From positions 16,823,077-16,883,076 of the forward strand of contig CM043946.1 in assembly GCA_014529385.2 (NCBI GenBank): DNA of 60,000 bases. The letters run 5' to 3'. Of this stretch, positions 10,383 through 20,560 are shown in pieces. The number at the start of each line of letters is the position of its first letter. The first letter of the stretch is position 1. The notes beneath the pieces were generated by a model that searched no databases, had not been told where the DNA came from, and saw only the letters and a program-made list of their open reading frames with translations. The DNA is from Adiantum capillus-veneris (taxonomy: Eukaryota > Streptophyta > Polypodiopsida > Polypodiales > Pteridaceae). A program made the translations under genes and the position numbers.

Positions 10383-11755
10383 TTAGGTATCTTCTACCAA
10401 ACTCCTTAATTGCTTGACTTGCTCGATATCCTCTATAGAATTTGGATAAGTTCCTATATTCTTCTTGGATCCTTGCCATTGTGGCTCATGAAGATCTTCC
10501 TTGTTGGTTTCTATCTTAGTGGTTTTTTTGGTCTCCATGGTTTCTCCTGAATCAGAATCCTCTACAGTGTCATTCATATATACGGGGTCATCATCAGTCC
10601 CTATGTTGGTCTTTGAATTGGGGTTTGAATTCGCTGCTTTTTGCGATCTCTTCCTTCGTGTTTTCTTCTTTTTCTGAGATTGGGCAATTGATGCCGTGTC
10701 TCTTTCGTCAAGAATATAATTTTGTTTTTGGAGCATCGATCGTGTGAGTACGTTTACTAGTACCATAGGTGTACTTTGTGATGGCTCCTCGGTAACTTTA
10801 ATCAAGTTTACTGGTGTGATCTTCGGTGCATTTGGATTATTTGGACATTGAGCAATCAAATGATCTATGCCACATCGATTACACATGAGTATCGGCATTG
10901 TAGACGTGCTCGCTTGATTGGTTTGCATTAGTGTGGTGTTCTTTTGTAGCCTAATAGGACACTTGGCTACACGATGCGGACCTCAACACTCATAGCATTG
11001 AAGAGGTGGTCTCTTAGCAGTGTAATTGATATTTTGACCTCTCGCCGCAAGAGCAGCTGCTTGATATACAGGTTTTACTTGTCCCCAATAGTCCTCCATG
11101 TAGTATTGTGGACTTTCTTCAAGCACATCCATCCCATAGGCAATATTAGGATCTATATCTTCCTCACAGCCTTCCAAACAAGCAATAGATGACTCACAAC
11201 CCACTTGATTCACAAAAGTGATTCTCGGATGTGGTGGTTGCGGTCCTAGCACTGGAGGTGGTAAGGGTGTTGTTTGAACAACATTTTGGGCCCTAGGGAC
11301 CATGCGTTGTGATGTTTGTTCAAGAGGTGGGGCCAGCATCAATGCAGGCACTAGAGGTGTGTCTGTCCATGCTAAGGTTGGTCTATTGGCCATCGCGCGC
11401 TTAAATACTATGCAATCCTTAGCTTGATGACCATACCTTCCACAGGCATTGCAATTCCCATTGAATTTCACTCTAAAAGCAGGCCATTCACTGGTACTAT
11501 ACGGTCCATAGGATACTGAGCACCATTGTTGCTCCCTTCTTGGATACATATGATTGTTTTGTGGAGCATGATTGTCTCTAAGACTCTCTTGAATAGCCTT
11601 GGTGAGATCTGCTAAAGTCATCTCAGATATCTTTGGCTCCTTAGCAATAGGCTTTAGGGTCATTGGTTGATGCCCCAATGCTTGTGAGCTAATAGATTTA
11701 GACTCAACAGACACTCTTTCTCCTTGAATCATTAAATTATCCTCCAATTGGATCA
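10383..11755 (-). pseudogene. E1 gag, C-terminal part with three zinc knuckles
   Basis: Continuation of the E1 gag frame after the E3 insertion. Three CCHC-like knuckles are readable: CNACGRYGHQAKDC near 11410-11455, CYEC followed by a TGA stop in place of a Gly and then PHRVAKC near 10955-10995, and CNRCGIDHLIAQC near 10855-10895. Knuckles bind the element RNA for packaging. Between them lie Pro-rich and acidic stretches, and the end (from about 10700) is Lys/Arg-rich and then acidic. The single in-frame TGA splits the block into 11756-10983 and 10928-10383. A protein with three knuckles is unusual for plant gypsy Gag, which normally has one. Confidence 0.75.
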
Positions 11756-11760
11756 CATTG
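11756..11760. repeat. Target-site duplication CATTG (left) of E3
   Basis: CATTG before the 5' LTR of E3; the second copy is at 17466-17470. Removing E3 and one copy restores an unbroken E1 gag frame. Confidence 0.93.
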
Positions 11761-11989
11761 TGTTAAAGAATATGATGTTAAAGAATATGTCCATTGTGCT
11801 ATGGGCTCCCGGACACTGACTATACTATGTTGTAAATATACTTTGGATAATAGTTAAAAAGAGAAGAAGAGAAGAGCAGCTCGTTGAATGGCTGCTGCAG
11901 GGTAACGATTGTGTGTGTGTGTCTCGATGTGTGTTGGTGTGTGTGCGTAGTCTTCTTTTCTACCTTCTCCATCACCTGCGCACTCTACA
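11761..11989 (+). repeat. E3 5' LTR, 229 bp
   Basis: Begins TGTTAAAGAATATGATG and ends CTCTACA. The start holds a short internal direct repeat (ATGTTAAAGAATATG). A GT-rich stretch lies at about 11908-11947. It differs from the 3' LTR at three positions. Confidence 0.95.
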
Positions 11990-11992
11990 GAG

Positions 11993-12005
11993 TGGTATCA
12001 GAGCT
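11993..12005 (+). other. E3 primer-binding site, initiator tRNA-Met
   Basis: TGGTATCAGAGCT, three nt after the LTR end at 11989. Confidence 0.95.
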
Positions 12006-12878
12006 CAGTTTGAAGAGCTACAGTCAATACACAGGTTTCCGCAACTCTGGAAAAAAGTAAAAAAGACAGGTTTTTTGGTCATAACTCCCTCACCCGAACT
12101 CGGAATACAGTGATCCAGGAGTCTATCTTTATGTTTTTGGGCGTTCCAGACACATTGGCATACTCAGATTTTCCAAATTTTGCAATTTTCTGCAGCAAAC
12201 AGCCAGCTCACACAAGCATAGGAGATGTCCAGTTTTGCACTCGTCAGTAGATTTACAGGTTACAGGTGAAGAATTCAGCATTTACACAGGTTTTGGAGAG
12301 CGACATAGAGATTTTGCATCATGATATTGTGTTATCGAAGATTATGTTTGGTTGTCGTGGGTCCATTATGGACAGCCGCCTATGTAAGAAAGGTTGTGGG
12401 AAGAAGTTGAGGCGGTTATATTGTCAGATTGAGTACTTTGTGGTTATGTATGGATATGCGGTTAATGTATTTTCGAAAACTGCAGCCTTTGTGAGGTTTT
12501 TTGAAGCCTTGCCTTGGGAGCTTTGGTACCTTGGCAAGGTGGATTAGGTACTGGAGCGAACCCCCGACTGGCCACGCGAAAGACCTCATATATCGTATAC
12601 GACTATGGGAAGAAGGTGGATGTATGGATATGTGGTACAGGAGAGCGTATGGATTGCATTTGCATACACGTCCATGTGGACATTGTTTTAGAGAATTTAT
12701 GCATAGTACTGAGTCAGTCTGTGGCAAAGTGAGTCAGTGGATTTTCCCTTGGCAGTGAGAGATAGTCAGTGTTTATGAGCACTTTGGTTGAGATTTTCAC
12801 TTGAGATATTGTCCAAATACAAACGAAACTCTGCCAAAATTTTGTCAAAATCCTTTAGAAGAAATTGAGAGAGTGAAG
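12006..12878 (+). other. E3 leader
   Basis: About 870 bp of non-coding sequence between primer site and gag start. Short frames on both strands show no domains. Confidence 0.7.
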
Positions 12879-13863
12879 ATGGCAGAAAGTTCAACTCAAG
12901 TGACACAGATTGTTGGAGAGAAGCTGACCAGAGAGAACTACAGCATATGGTCTTACATGATGGAGAACTTTATCATGGGCAAAGGTTTATGGGATTATAT
13001 TACAGGTGAACAAGAGTGTCCCGAGGTTGGTTTGGAACCAAATAGAGAGAATGTTGAAGCACATAAAACATGGAAGCAGAGTAGAAGCTTATAAGAAGTG
13101 GATCGAGAATTCAAGGAAAGTGATGCATTGGATTTCACTATGCATTAGTGACTTCTTTATACCACATGTGAAGAAGGCTCAATCTCCAAAGGAAGCATGG
13201 AATATACTAGCAAGAATGAACAGCTCTAATACAGAACCACGAAAAGTTCACTTGAAGCAAAGGTTACATTGTGTATGGCGAGGAAATAGATCCATATCAG
13301 ATTATGTGATAGAGATAAAGCAAATATAGGAAGATCTTGCGAGCATTAATGTTGAAGTTCCAGATGATGACTTAGTTTCAGTGATATTGAATGGTTTGGG
13401 ACTGGAATAAAAGTCATTGGATACATCTATATCTATTCGAGGACACATGCCTGATTTTGAAGAGTTAGTAAACCTTTGTTTGCAAGAAGAGGTGAAGTTA
13501 GGCAAGTTAGGTTCTTCTACATCAAATAACAATTCCAGAGATCAGGTTTTTTACTCTAGAGGTCGTGGAAACAATAGAGGTGGAAGAGGAAACTATGGTC
13601 GTGGAAACAATGCTGAAAGAGGTCAATGGAAAAACCAACAAAGTCAAAGTTACAATGATTATAGCCAAAGAAGCAGGGGGAGAGCCCGAACTCATGGACG
13701 TGGAGGTGGACGATTTGTACATCCTCAAAGAGATGGATATTGTAACAGATGTGTCATTTATGGTCACTTTGAAAGAGAATGTTACACAAGGCTAAATCAA
13801 AATCGTGATCGTGGTGGAAGAGGTCGAGGTTATGGAAGACATGGAGGAAACTTTGCTAGATAG
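12879..13863 (+). pseudogene. E3 gag
   Basis: The start at 12879 (MAESSTQVTQIVGEKLTREN) begins the capsid-type region of plant copia Gag. A frameshift near 13080 and stops at 13327 (TAG) and 13408 (TAA) break the frame. The C-terminal part is rich in Arg, Gly and Asn and carries a zinc knuckle CNRCVIYGHFEREC (CX2CX4HX4C) near 13742-13785. Gag forms the virus-like particle and binds the element RNA. A TAG at 13861, probably from a Gln codon, separates it from the protease region. Confidence 0.9.
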
Positions 13864-15640
13864 AATCCTCATGATCAAAATATATATGACAATAGATCGA
13901 GTGGACATTTATTTCCTATGGAGCATGTTGTTGGAAGCATGGTGGAGCCACATCATACAGATGATTGGTATTTAGATAGTGGTGCCACAAATCATATGAC
14001 ATATCATGGTGAATAGTTTGACAGAAAAGAGAAATTAGAAGAGGATGAGTTTGTTGCTACAGTTGATGATACTATGCATCGGATTACACATGTTGGTTCA
14101 GTTCCATTGCTAGAAAAAGACGGGACATACAACACATTGGGAGATGTTCTATATGTACCTTCGATCACAAAGAATTTAGCATCAGTTGGACAAATGACAG
14201 ATCAAGGGTTGCAAGTCCGTTTTAATCGTTATGGCTGCTTCATAGAGGAGTTTCACAAAGGCAGACCAAGCAAGATATTGGCACATGGAAGAAAGAAAGG
14301 TCGCTTGTTCTCATTGGAAGCTGGAGATCCATGTTTACACAGTGATATGTATGCAAACAAATCAGCCACTCAAGATAATTGGGCAGAGTTATGGCATAAG
14401 AGGATTGGTCATGTCAATTTTAGAAGACTAAAGCATATGCAATCAAATCAAATTGTACGTGGATTACCAAAGTTTGGCAGATTGAATTTTGATCATGTTT
14501 GTGAAGCTTGTCAATTTGGAAAGAAATCTCGTTTGCCATTTTCAAAGAGGGGGAGAATTAACCAAAGTCCTTTGGAAATTGTTCATTCAGATATTTGGGG
14601 ACCTTGTGACCATGCTACGCCAAATGGTTGTCAATATTTTATCACATTCACGGATGATTACAGCAGAATGACTTGGGTTTACTTTCTAAAGGCAAAGTCA
14701 GAGGCATTTGAGGTATTCTTGGAGTTCAAAGTTATGGTTGAGAAAGAGAATGGTTGTCAAATTAAATGCCTACCTACAGATGGAGGGGGAGAGTACATGT
14801 CACACAGTTTTGATGATTACTTACGTGAACAAGGCATAAGAAGACAGATTACTTGCAGAGACACACCACAACAAAATGGAGTTGATGAGAGAAAGAATAG
14901 AGTCATAGCAGAGATTGCAAGAGCCATGATGAATGAGATGAATATGCCATTAACATATTGGGCTGAAGTAGTTCATACAGCAGTACACATTATGAATCGA
15001 ACACCAACAGCTGCCATTCATGAAATTTCACCTTATGAGAGACTTTATGGGATCAAGCCAACAGTTTCCTACCTGAAAGTTTTTGGATGTGTTTGATATG
15101 TTCATGTGCCAAATGAAGCAAGAAAGAAGATGGAGCCAAAGGCAGTGAAGTGTATATTCTTGGGCTACCCAGTTGAAAAGAAAGGTTACAAGTGCTATGA
15201 TCCTACAACAAGACAAGTTTATGTCAGTAGAGATGTCAGATTTTGTGAGCATGAACCATGGTATAAACCAAAGCCAGTGATGATAGAAGATGAGTATGAA
15301 GAGCAAGAGAATATGCTTCATGTTGTTGATAAGCCAGGACCATCAACAAGAACTATTTCAGGACCACATATGGCAGAGGAGAGTACAGGAAGTGTCAACC
15401 CATGGAGCGGTCGTTTGCGAGATAAGAAGCAAGACGAGAAAGGCAAGAAGAAAGTGGTTGAAGAGTGTTCTAGAGATGAAAGCTTCGATGAAGAGCATGG
15501 TTTACCACATTTGAGGACACTTGGCAGTAATCATATTGAGAAATATGTACCCCCATATGCAAGAGTTGAAGAGAAGGGTACACCACAGTTGAGAAGATCA
15601 GAGAGGGTGCATTATCCAGTTGATAGATTGACATACAACG
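13864..15640 (+). pseudogene. E3 protease and integrase region
   Basis: One frame with internal stops. The protease core DSGAT is at 13975-13989, followed by a TAG at 14014 where a Trp is usual. The GAG-pre-integrase zinc motif is readable (HKRIGH near 14395 and CEACQ near 14501). The integrase core shows HSDIWGP near 14584, PTDGGGEY near 14773 and NGVDERKNR near 14878, keeping the D, D and E residues. TGA at 15094 replaces the Trp after FGCV. The Lys/Glu-rich linker to RT runs to about 15640. Integrase would insert the cDNA and protease would cut the polyprotein. Confidence 0.9.
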
Positions 15641-17227
15641 GTTACATGAGTACACATTATGCATACATGGTTTCACGTGTGCAAGATAAAGAGCCTCCAT
15701 GTTTTCAAGAGGCAATTGGAAAATCAGAATGGGAGTCAGCTATGGATGATGAGATGGATTCTCTTGTGAAGAATGACACTTGGGATTTGGTTCGCTTGCC
15801 AAGTGGAAAGAAAGCAATTGGTTCAAAATGGGTATAAAAAGTCAAGTATAAGTCAGATGGTAGTGTTGAAAGATACAAAGCGAGGCTTGTTGCTAAAGGT
15901 TATGCACAAACAAAAGGTCTTGATTATGATGAGACATTCAGTCCAGTTGCAAAGATGACAACAGTTAGATTGGTGATAGCAATGGCAAGTATGTTTGGTT
16001 GGAAGTTACGGAAAATGGATGTGGATAATGCATTCTTGAATGGTGATTTGGAAGAAGAAGTTTATATGATACAGCCAGAGGGTTATCAACATCCAGAGTT
16101 TCCATATTATGTGTGTAAGTTGAAGAAAGCATTGTATGGTTTGAAGCAAGCATCTAGAGCTTGGTGTGAAAATATAACCAGATTCTTGAAGAAGATTGGA
16201 TTTAAATAGTCTACTGCTGATCACTCATTGTTTTTGAAGCATGTTGATGGCGAGATCGTCATTATTGTTATCTATGTTGATGACTTGATTCTCACCGGAA
16301 GTCATGATGAGAAAATTTGCATGTCAAGAAGAGTTTGTTGAGAGAATTCAACATGAAGGACCTTGGTGAGTTGAGATATTTCTTGGGAATTGAAATTGTC
16401 AATACATTATCAGAAATTTGGATGATACAAAGACAATACGCGTTGGATATGCTTGAGAAGTATGGAATGACAGCGTGCAAACCGGTTGATACACCTCTTA
16501 ATCAAAATGTGAAGTTGTTTGATGATGGACATTACATTGAGGATGTCACTATGTACCGCAAGATGGTTGGAAGCCTTATTTACTTGACAATAACAAGGCC
16601 AGATTTGAGTTATGCAGTGGGTGTCGTGAGTCAATTCATGCAAAAGCCATGTAAAAGTCATCTTGATGCAGTGAGACGGATTATGAGATATGTGAAAGCC
16701 ACTGTCAGTTATGGAATGTTTTATGAATAGAATGGGAAGCTTTGTCTTTATGGTTACACAGATGCAGATTGGGCAGGAGATTTTATGGATAGAAGATCTA
16801 CAAGTGGTTATGCATTTTCCATTGGCAATGGTATGATAAGTTGGAGTAGCAAGAAGCAATCAACTGTAGCATTATCAAGTACAGAAGCTGAATATCGTGG
16901 AGCAGCTTTGGCAGCATGTGAAGAGTCATGGTTGAGAGTACTTATGGTAGAATTTGGTTTTGACTATCATGACAATGTCATTATATATTGTGACAATATT
17001 AGCAACATCATGTTGGCAAAGAATCCAGTCTACCATACTCGCACTAAACACATTGAGGTACATTATCACTTCATTAGAGAAAAAGTTTTGGCAGGTGAGA
17101 TTGGTTTGGTATATGTGAAGACAAATGATCAAGTTGCGGATATATTCACAAAAGCTCTTGGAAAGGAGAAGTTTTGCTACTTTCGTGAAGCATTGGGAAT
17201 CCATCATATGCAAGCTCACTCTGAGTT
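15641..17227 (+). pseudogene. E3 reverse transcriptase and RNase H
   Basis: Copia RT begins with the EAIGKSEWESAMDDEM segment near 15707. Conserved pieces include [17 protein letters not shown] near 16018, [12 protein letters not shown] near 16129 and the catalytic YVDD at 16273-16284. Stops: TAA 15835, TAG 16207, TAG 16728. A frameshift lies between 16285 and 16317. RNase H shows TDADWAGD near 16757, the SSTEAEY motif near 16876 and the [12 protein letters not shown] segment near 17048, and ends near LGIHH. Together the domains would copy RNA to DNA and remove the RNA strand. Confidence 0.92.
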
Positions 17228-17237
17228 TGAGGGGGAG
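17228..17237 (+). other. E3 polypurine tract
   Basis: TGAGGGGGAG directly precedes the 3' LTR start at 17238. Confidence 0.9.
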
Positions 17238-17465
17238 TGTTAAAGATATGATGTTAAAGAATATGTCCATTGTGCTATGGGCTCCCGGACACTGACTATA
17301 CTATGTTGTAAATATACTTTGGATAATAGTTAAAAAGAGAAGAAGAGAAGAGCATCTCATTGAATGGCTGCTGCAGGGTAACGATTGTGTGTGTGTGTCT
17401 CGATGTGTGTTGGTGTGTGTGCGTAGTCTTCTTTTCTACCTTCTCCATCACCTGCGCACTCTACA
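17238..17465 (+). repeat. E3 3' LTR, 228 bp
   Basis: Begins TGTTAAAGATATG and ends CTCTACA. Relative to the 5' LTR it has one base deleted near its start and two substitutions (CATCTCA against CAGCTCG). Confidence 0.95.
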
Positions 17466-17470
17466 CATTG
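17466..17470. repeat. Target-site duplication CATTG (right) of E3
   Basis: Second copy of the 5-bp E3 target within E1 gag. Confidence 0.93.
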
Positions 17471-18402
17471 GTGGTGACTGCTTCCCAAGTGGTGATATCT
17501 CTAATGACTAGGCCATTGTAGATATCCTCATGTCGTAATCCCCTAACAAATCTATCAAGCATTTGGTTATTGTTGAAGCGCTCATTTGGATTACAACGAG
17601 AATTCAAATGCTTCAAGCGACTAATAAAGTCTCTCACCAACTCTCCTTCCTCTCGTTGGGCTTTCTGGAGCTGAGAGCCTACACCCCAAAGTACTCCCTC
17701 TCGTATGTATTCTTTCAAGAACAGTCTCCTAAGAGTAGGGTAAATCGTTTTTTCTTCCACCCTTAGGGTTCTATACCAATCCCCTACCTTCCCAATTAAG
17801 GTTAGGCTTAAAGCATTACTCTTATGCAGGTCATTGTGTTCTCCTACAAAATCGCATATTTGTTCAAACACTTCGATATGCTTTCTCACATCCCTGTCTC
17901 CACTAAATTTTTGTGTGAGCTTGGCTGTTTGTACTGCCTTACTTCTAGGCTCTCTATCAGGCGTGTTACGCATATTCTCAGCAATAGATCGACCAATAGC
18001 TTGAGCAAATGTTGCCAAGTCACCTAAGTGAGCAGGCACCGTGGGTGAAGGTGCTCCAGAGACTACATGTGGAGTAGGTATTGGCATTGGTTTTGGCGCA
18101 TAGGAAGCCCTTGGGTTCCACGTTGGGTATGATGTTGTGCCATGTGGTGGCCCAAAGTTCATATGTGTGGCCCTAGGCATAGCAGACATCGGATGTGACA
18201 TGCTAATGCTAGCCGGTATGGTCCCATGGAAATAAGAACTTGGGTGTTGTGGTTGTGGAGCATAGGTAGTTGAAACAATGGGAGGGGTAGGAACTACATG
18301 AGTACAAGGACCCATGGGTGTATACGATTGGTACACACTTGTAGGTATTGTTGCAGGCATTGAGCTACCATGTAGTGGTGCTTTACTAACAATGAGGTCC
18401 AT
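17471..18402 (-). pseudogene. E1 gag, N-terminal and capsid part (split by E3)
   Basis: Starts at the ATG at 18402 (MDLIVSKAPLHGSSMP). The first 130 residues are rich in Pro, Thr, Ser and Met. From about residue 165 the text matches the retrotransposon gag family (Pfam Retrotrans_gag): FSGDRDVRKHIEVFEQICD, then GDWYRTLR, then LVRDFISRLKHLNSRC. The frame runs into the CATTG target and continues in phase at 11755, so it was open when E3 landed. An element capsid protein is the evident role. Confidence 0.85.
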
Positions 18403-18573
18403 GGCGTGTTTCTCGGCATCCCGGGGTGGTCACTTATCAAAAGCTTCCTATATCACGTGCGTTCAAGAGGTTATTAATAATACCTCAATATACATACTAT
18501 ATTTACACTACATGCCTATTTAAAAAACCCCCACCCCCCTCTGTATGTATACATTTTGATACATTTTGATCTT

Positions 18574-19797
18574 TTAATAATCCTCTCCGGTTAACTCACG
18601 TGATAGCATACACATTCTAAAAAGTGACCGCCCCGGGCTCGGCATGCCCATCATTGGGGTAGGCATGGTAGCCATGGTGTCATCAAGGGAAAGATGAGCT
18701 AGACTTGGAAAGGTAAAGCTATCACTTGTAGGCTCAAATTGCATCGAGACCCCTGGGAAAACAACATATGGGGGATCCATCGGACTTACCGAGGGAGTCT
18801 CCATTTGCGATAAGGTCGGTTGTTTAGCCTTTCCTGTATCTAAGAATCTCATGAGACCCATTGAAGGCATGTTGATCCCCTTGTTCTATCTCTCTAACTC
18901 AATGACCCTATGGATGACCTCACAAAATCTTTGTTGTTGATCCTCCACACTAGTAGCGCCCATTGTGGATTGTAGGACATCTAACCAACCCACGTGATAG
19001 GTGTGACCTGTGTATAGGTCGGTCAGAGTTCCCATTTGTAGTTCGTACTCCCCATTCTCATTTAAGAACACTCCATCTAGGATTGAGGTGCTAGGGGTGT
19101 CCTTTGAGCTAGATGCAATGTTGCTTTCTAGGGGTTGGCCCTTAGCGGTTGCTAAGTCAGGAGAACTCGATTGCTCTCTTAGCAAGGATATTGACATAGG
19201 GGCTTTCTCTTTTAACTCTCTTCGTTGCTCCGCCTTGCGTAAGCTCTCAACTTCCTTTTCCCTCGCTGCAAGGATATACTGCTCAACCTCTTGCACTTTG
19301 GCAAGGCTTCTACCATCGGGTAATATGGCCTCAGAGGGAAATAACTCTGAAGGGTTAGGAGGTGCAGTGAATGAAGTATTCACGTGCACATTCTCTAAGG
19401 GTATAGGGTCTACGTTGGTCACAAATGGAGAATTTACTTCCCCACCCCCCTCATTTATATCATTAGCTCCATGTTCGGAGCGAGTGGCTCTACTAAAGGT
19501 TTCCTTCAGGCGGCTAAGCACGCTCGGCCCGGACCGCGGGCCCATGGCATGCATGTGTTGGCTTGAGCTATCGGGGTTAGGCATTGGGAAACCCTCCATG
19601 ATGTCGTAGTCAGAGGAAGAGTCATTAGCCGCTATGTTCGGGTCTTGGTTTGTACTACCTTGGGTCCCCGCCGAGGGCCCGGTACCTAAAGTAGGTGGAT
19701 ATTGAGAACTCGCGTAAGTCAAAATTCTCTCTAGTTGCTCCATCTCTAGCACATGACCAGAGCACAGATGCATGTGCCTTTGGCACCCTACAAGCAT
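18574..19797 (-). pseudogene. E1 upstream ORF (ORF0), unknown, one stop
   Basis: About 407 codons in one frame, interrupted by a single TAG at 18886-18888 and ending at TAA 18574-18576. It lies between leader and gag and is in the same frame as gag. An inner start MEQLERILTYASS near 19743 is an alternative. The sequence is Ser/Pro/Met-rich, with a Glu/Arg/Lys-rich, probably coiled-coil stretch around residues 165-205 (VEQYILAAREKEVESLRKAE). No known domain was recognised. It may be an N-terminal extension of Gag. Confidence 0.55.
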
Positions 19798-20221
19798 GGC
19801 GAAAGGTTAACCGCTTACTTTTTTAAGTGTCCGTTTTCACTTTGTTTTTTACGTTTTTAATGTTTTTTAATGATTGATTTTTTTGATTAAAGTGTATGAT
19901 AGCTTAGAATAAGATTAAAGTGTGGATAGCTTAGAATAAGCGTATCACTCAGAGGGTCGGGGTGTGCTTTACAACACAACGTTCAGTCACCTGAAGGTCC
20001 GTTGGTCCTAAAAAAAGTCAATTTTTAGCTATGTGTGAAGCTAAAATTCATAATTTTAAAGGGCGATAGATGCCTAAGCCTGAGCGTGAGCTTGGGCTTC
20101 GGTTTGGTCTTGGGTCTTGGAGATATTTCCGATCTCGGTCGTACCTTTAATTTTTTTTTAATTTTAAATAAAGAAATAAATAAATATATTTAAAAAAAAG
20201 GATAAGGTCCTCGCGGCTGCG
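19798..20221 (-). other. E1 non-coding gap before ORF0
   Basis: AT-rich sequence with long A and T runs. A short near-duplication (GTGTATGATAGCTTAGAATAAG and GTGGATAGCTTAGAATAAG) lies at about 19891-19940. The far end holds a small GC-rich dyad, CTCGCGGCTGCGCGAG near 20209-20225. No gene. Confidence 0.6.
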
Positions 20222-20538
20222 CGAGAGCACACACACTCTACCTGCCTACTTACAACTAATACACCTATTGTTACAAACTAACACACTCTATTAGCTCTCA
20301 CAGATCTACTTCCTACTTACTGTACATTACATTACACAGAACTAACAACCTTAATACTAACACCTTACACAGAGAAAAAACACAGTACCTTTGAAAACTC
20401 CATTAACAAAAGAAAATACACAGTAGTAACACAAAATCCTTCTTCTCAACACACACACCCTCCTTCCTTACCTTTTCTACAATTGAAATTGCACCACAAA
20501 AGAAGCACAGAGTGCCATTCAAGCTTAGTGTATGGCAT
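20222..20538 (-). other. E1 leader of the main unit
   Basis: Non-coding leader that follows the primer site of LTR A. It matches the second leader at 1911-2210 closely, which is the basis for the tandem-unit interpretation. Confidence 0.8.
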
Positions 20539-20556
20539 TCCCCGGCAACGACGCCA
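20539..20556 (-). other. Primer-binding site of E1 LTR A, tRNA-Asp type
   Basis: TGGCGTCGTTGCCGGGGA on the minus strand, 4 nt inside the LTR end at 20561. One mismatch to the plant tRNA-Asp complement, at a different position from the mismatch in the copy at 2211-2228. Confidence 0.85.
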
Positions 20557-20560
20557 AAAA

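Larger units (their letters stand above)
11761..17465 (+). mobile_element. E3: Ty1/copia element with all domains, disabled, nested in E1 gag
   Basis: A 5,705-bp plus-strand element: 229-bp 5' LTR, initiator-Met primer site, leader, gag, protease, integrase, RT, RNase H, polypurine tract and 228-bp 3' LTR. TSD CATTG. The LTRs differ by two substitutions and one 1-nt indel, so the insertion is recent, yet the polyprotein carries eight stops and two frameshifts. The domain order PR-INT-RT-RH is that of Ty1/copia. Confidence 0.95.

Noticed and set aside
19010-19609. 199-codon plus-strand frame
   Set aside because: Antisense to the E1 upstream ORF; the minus strand is longer, in frame with gag, and fits the element orientation.
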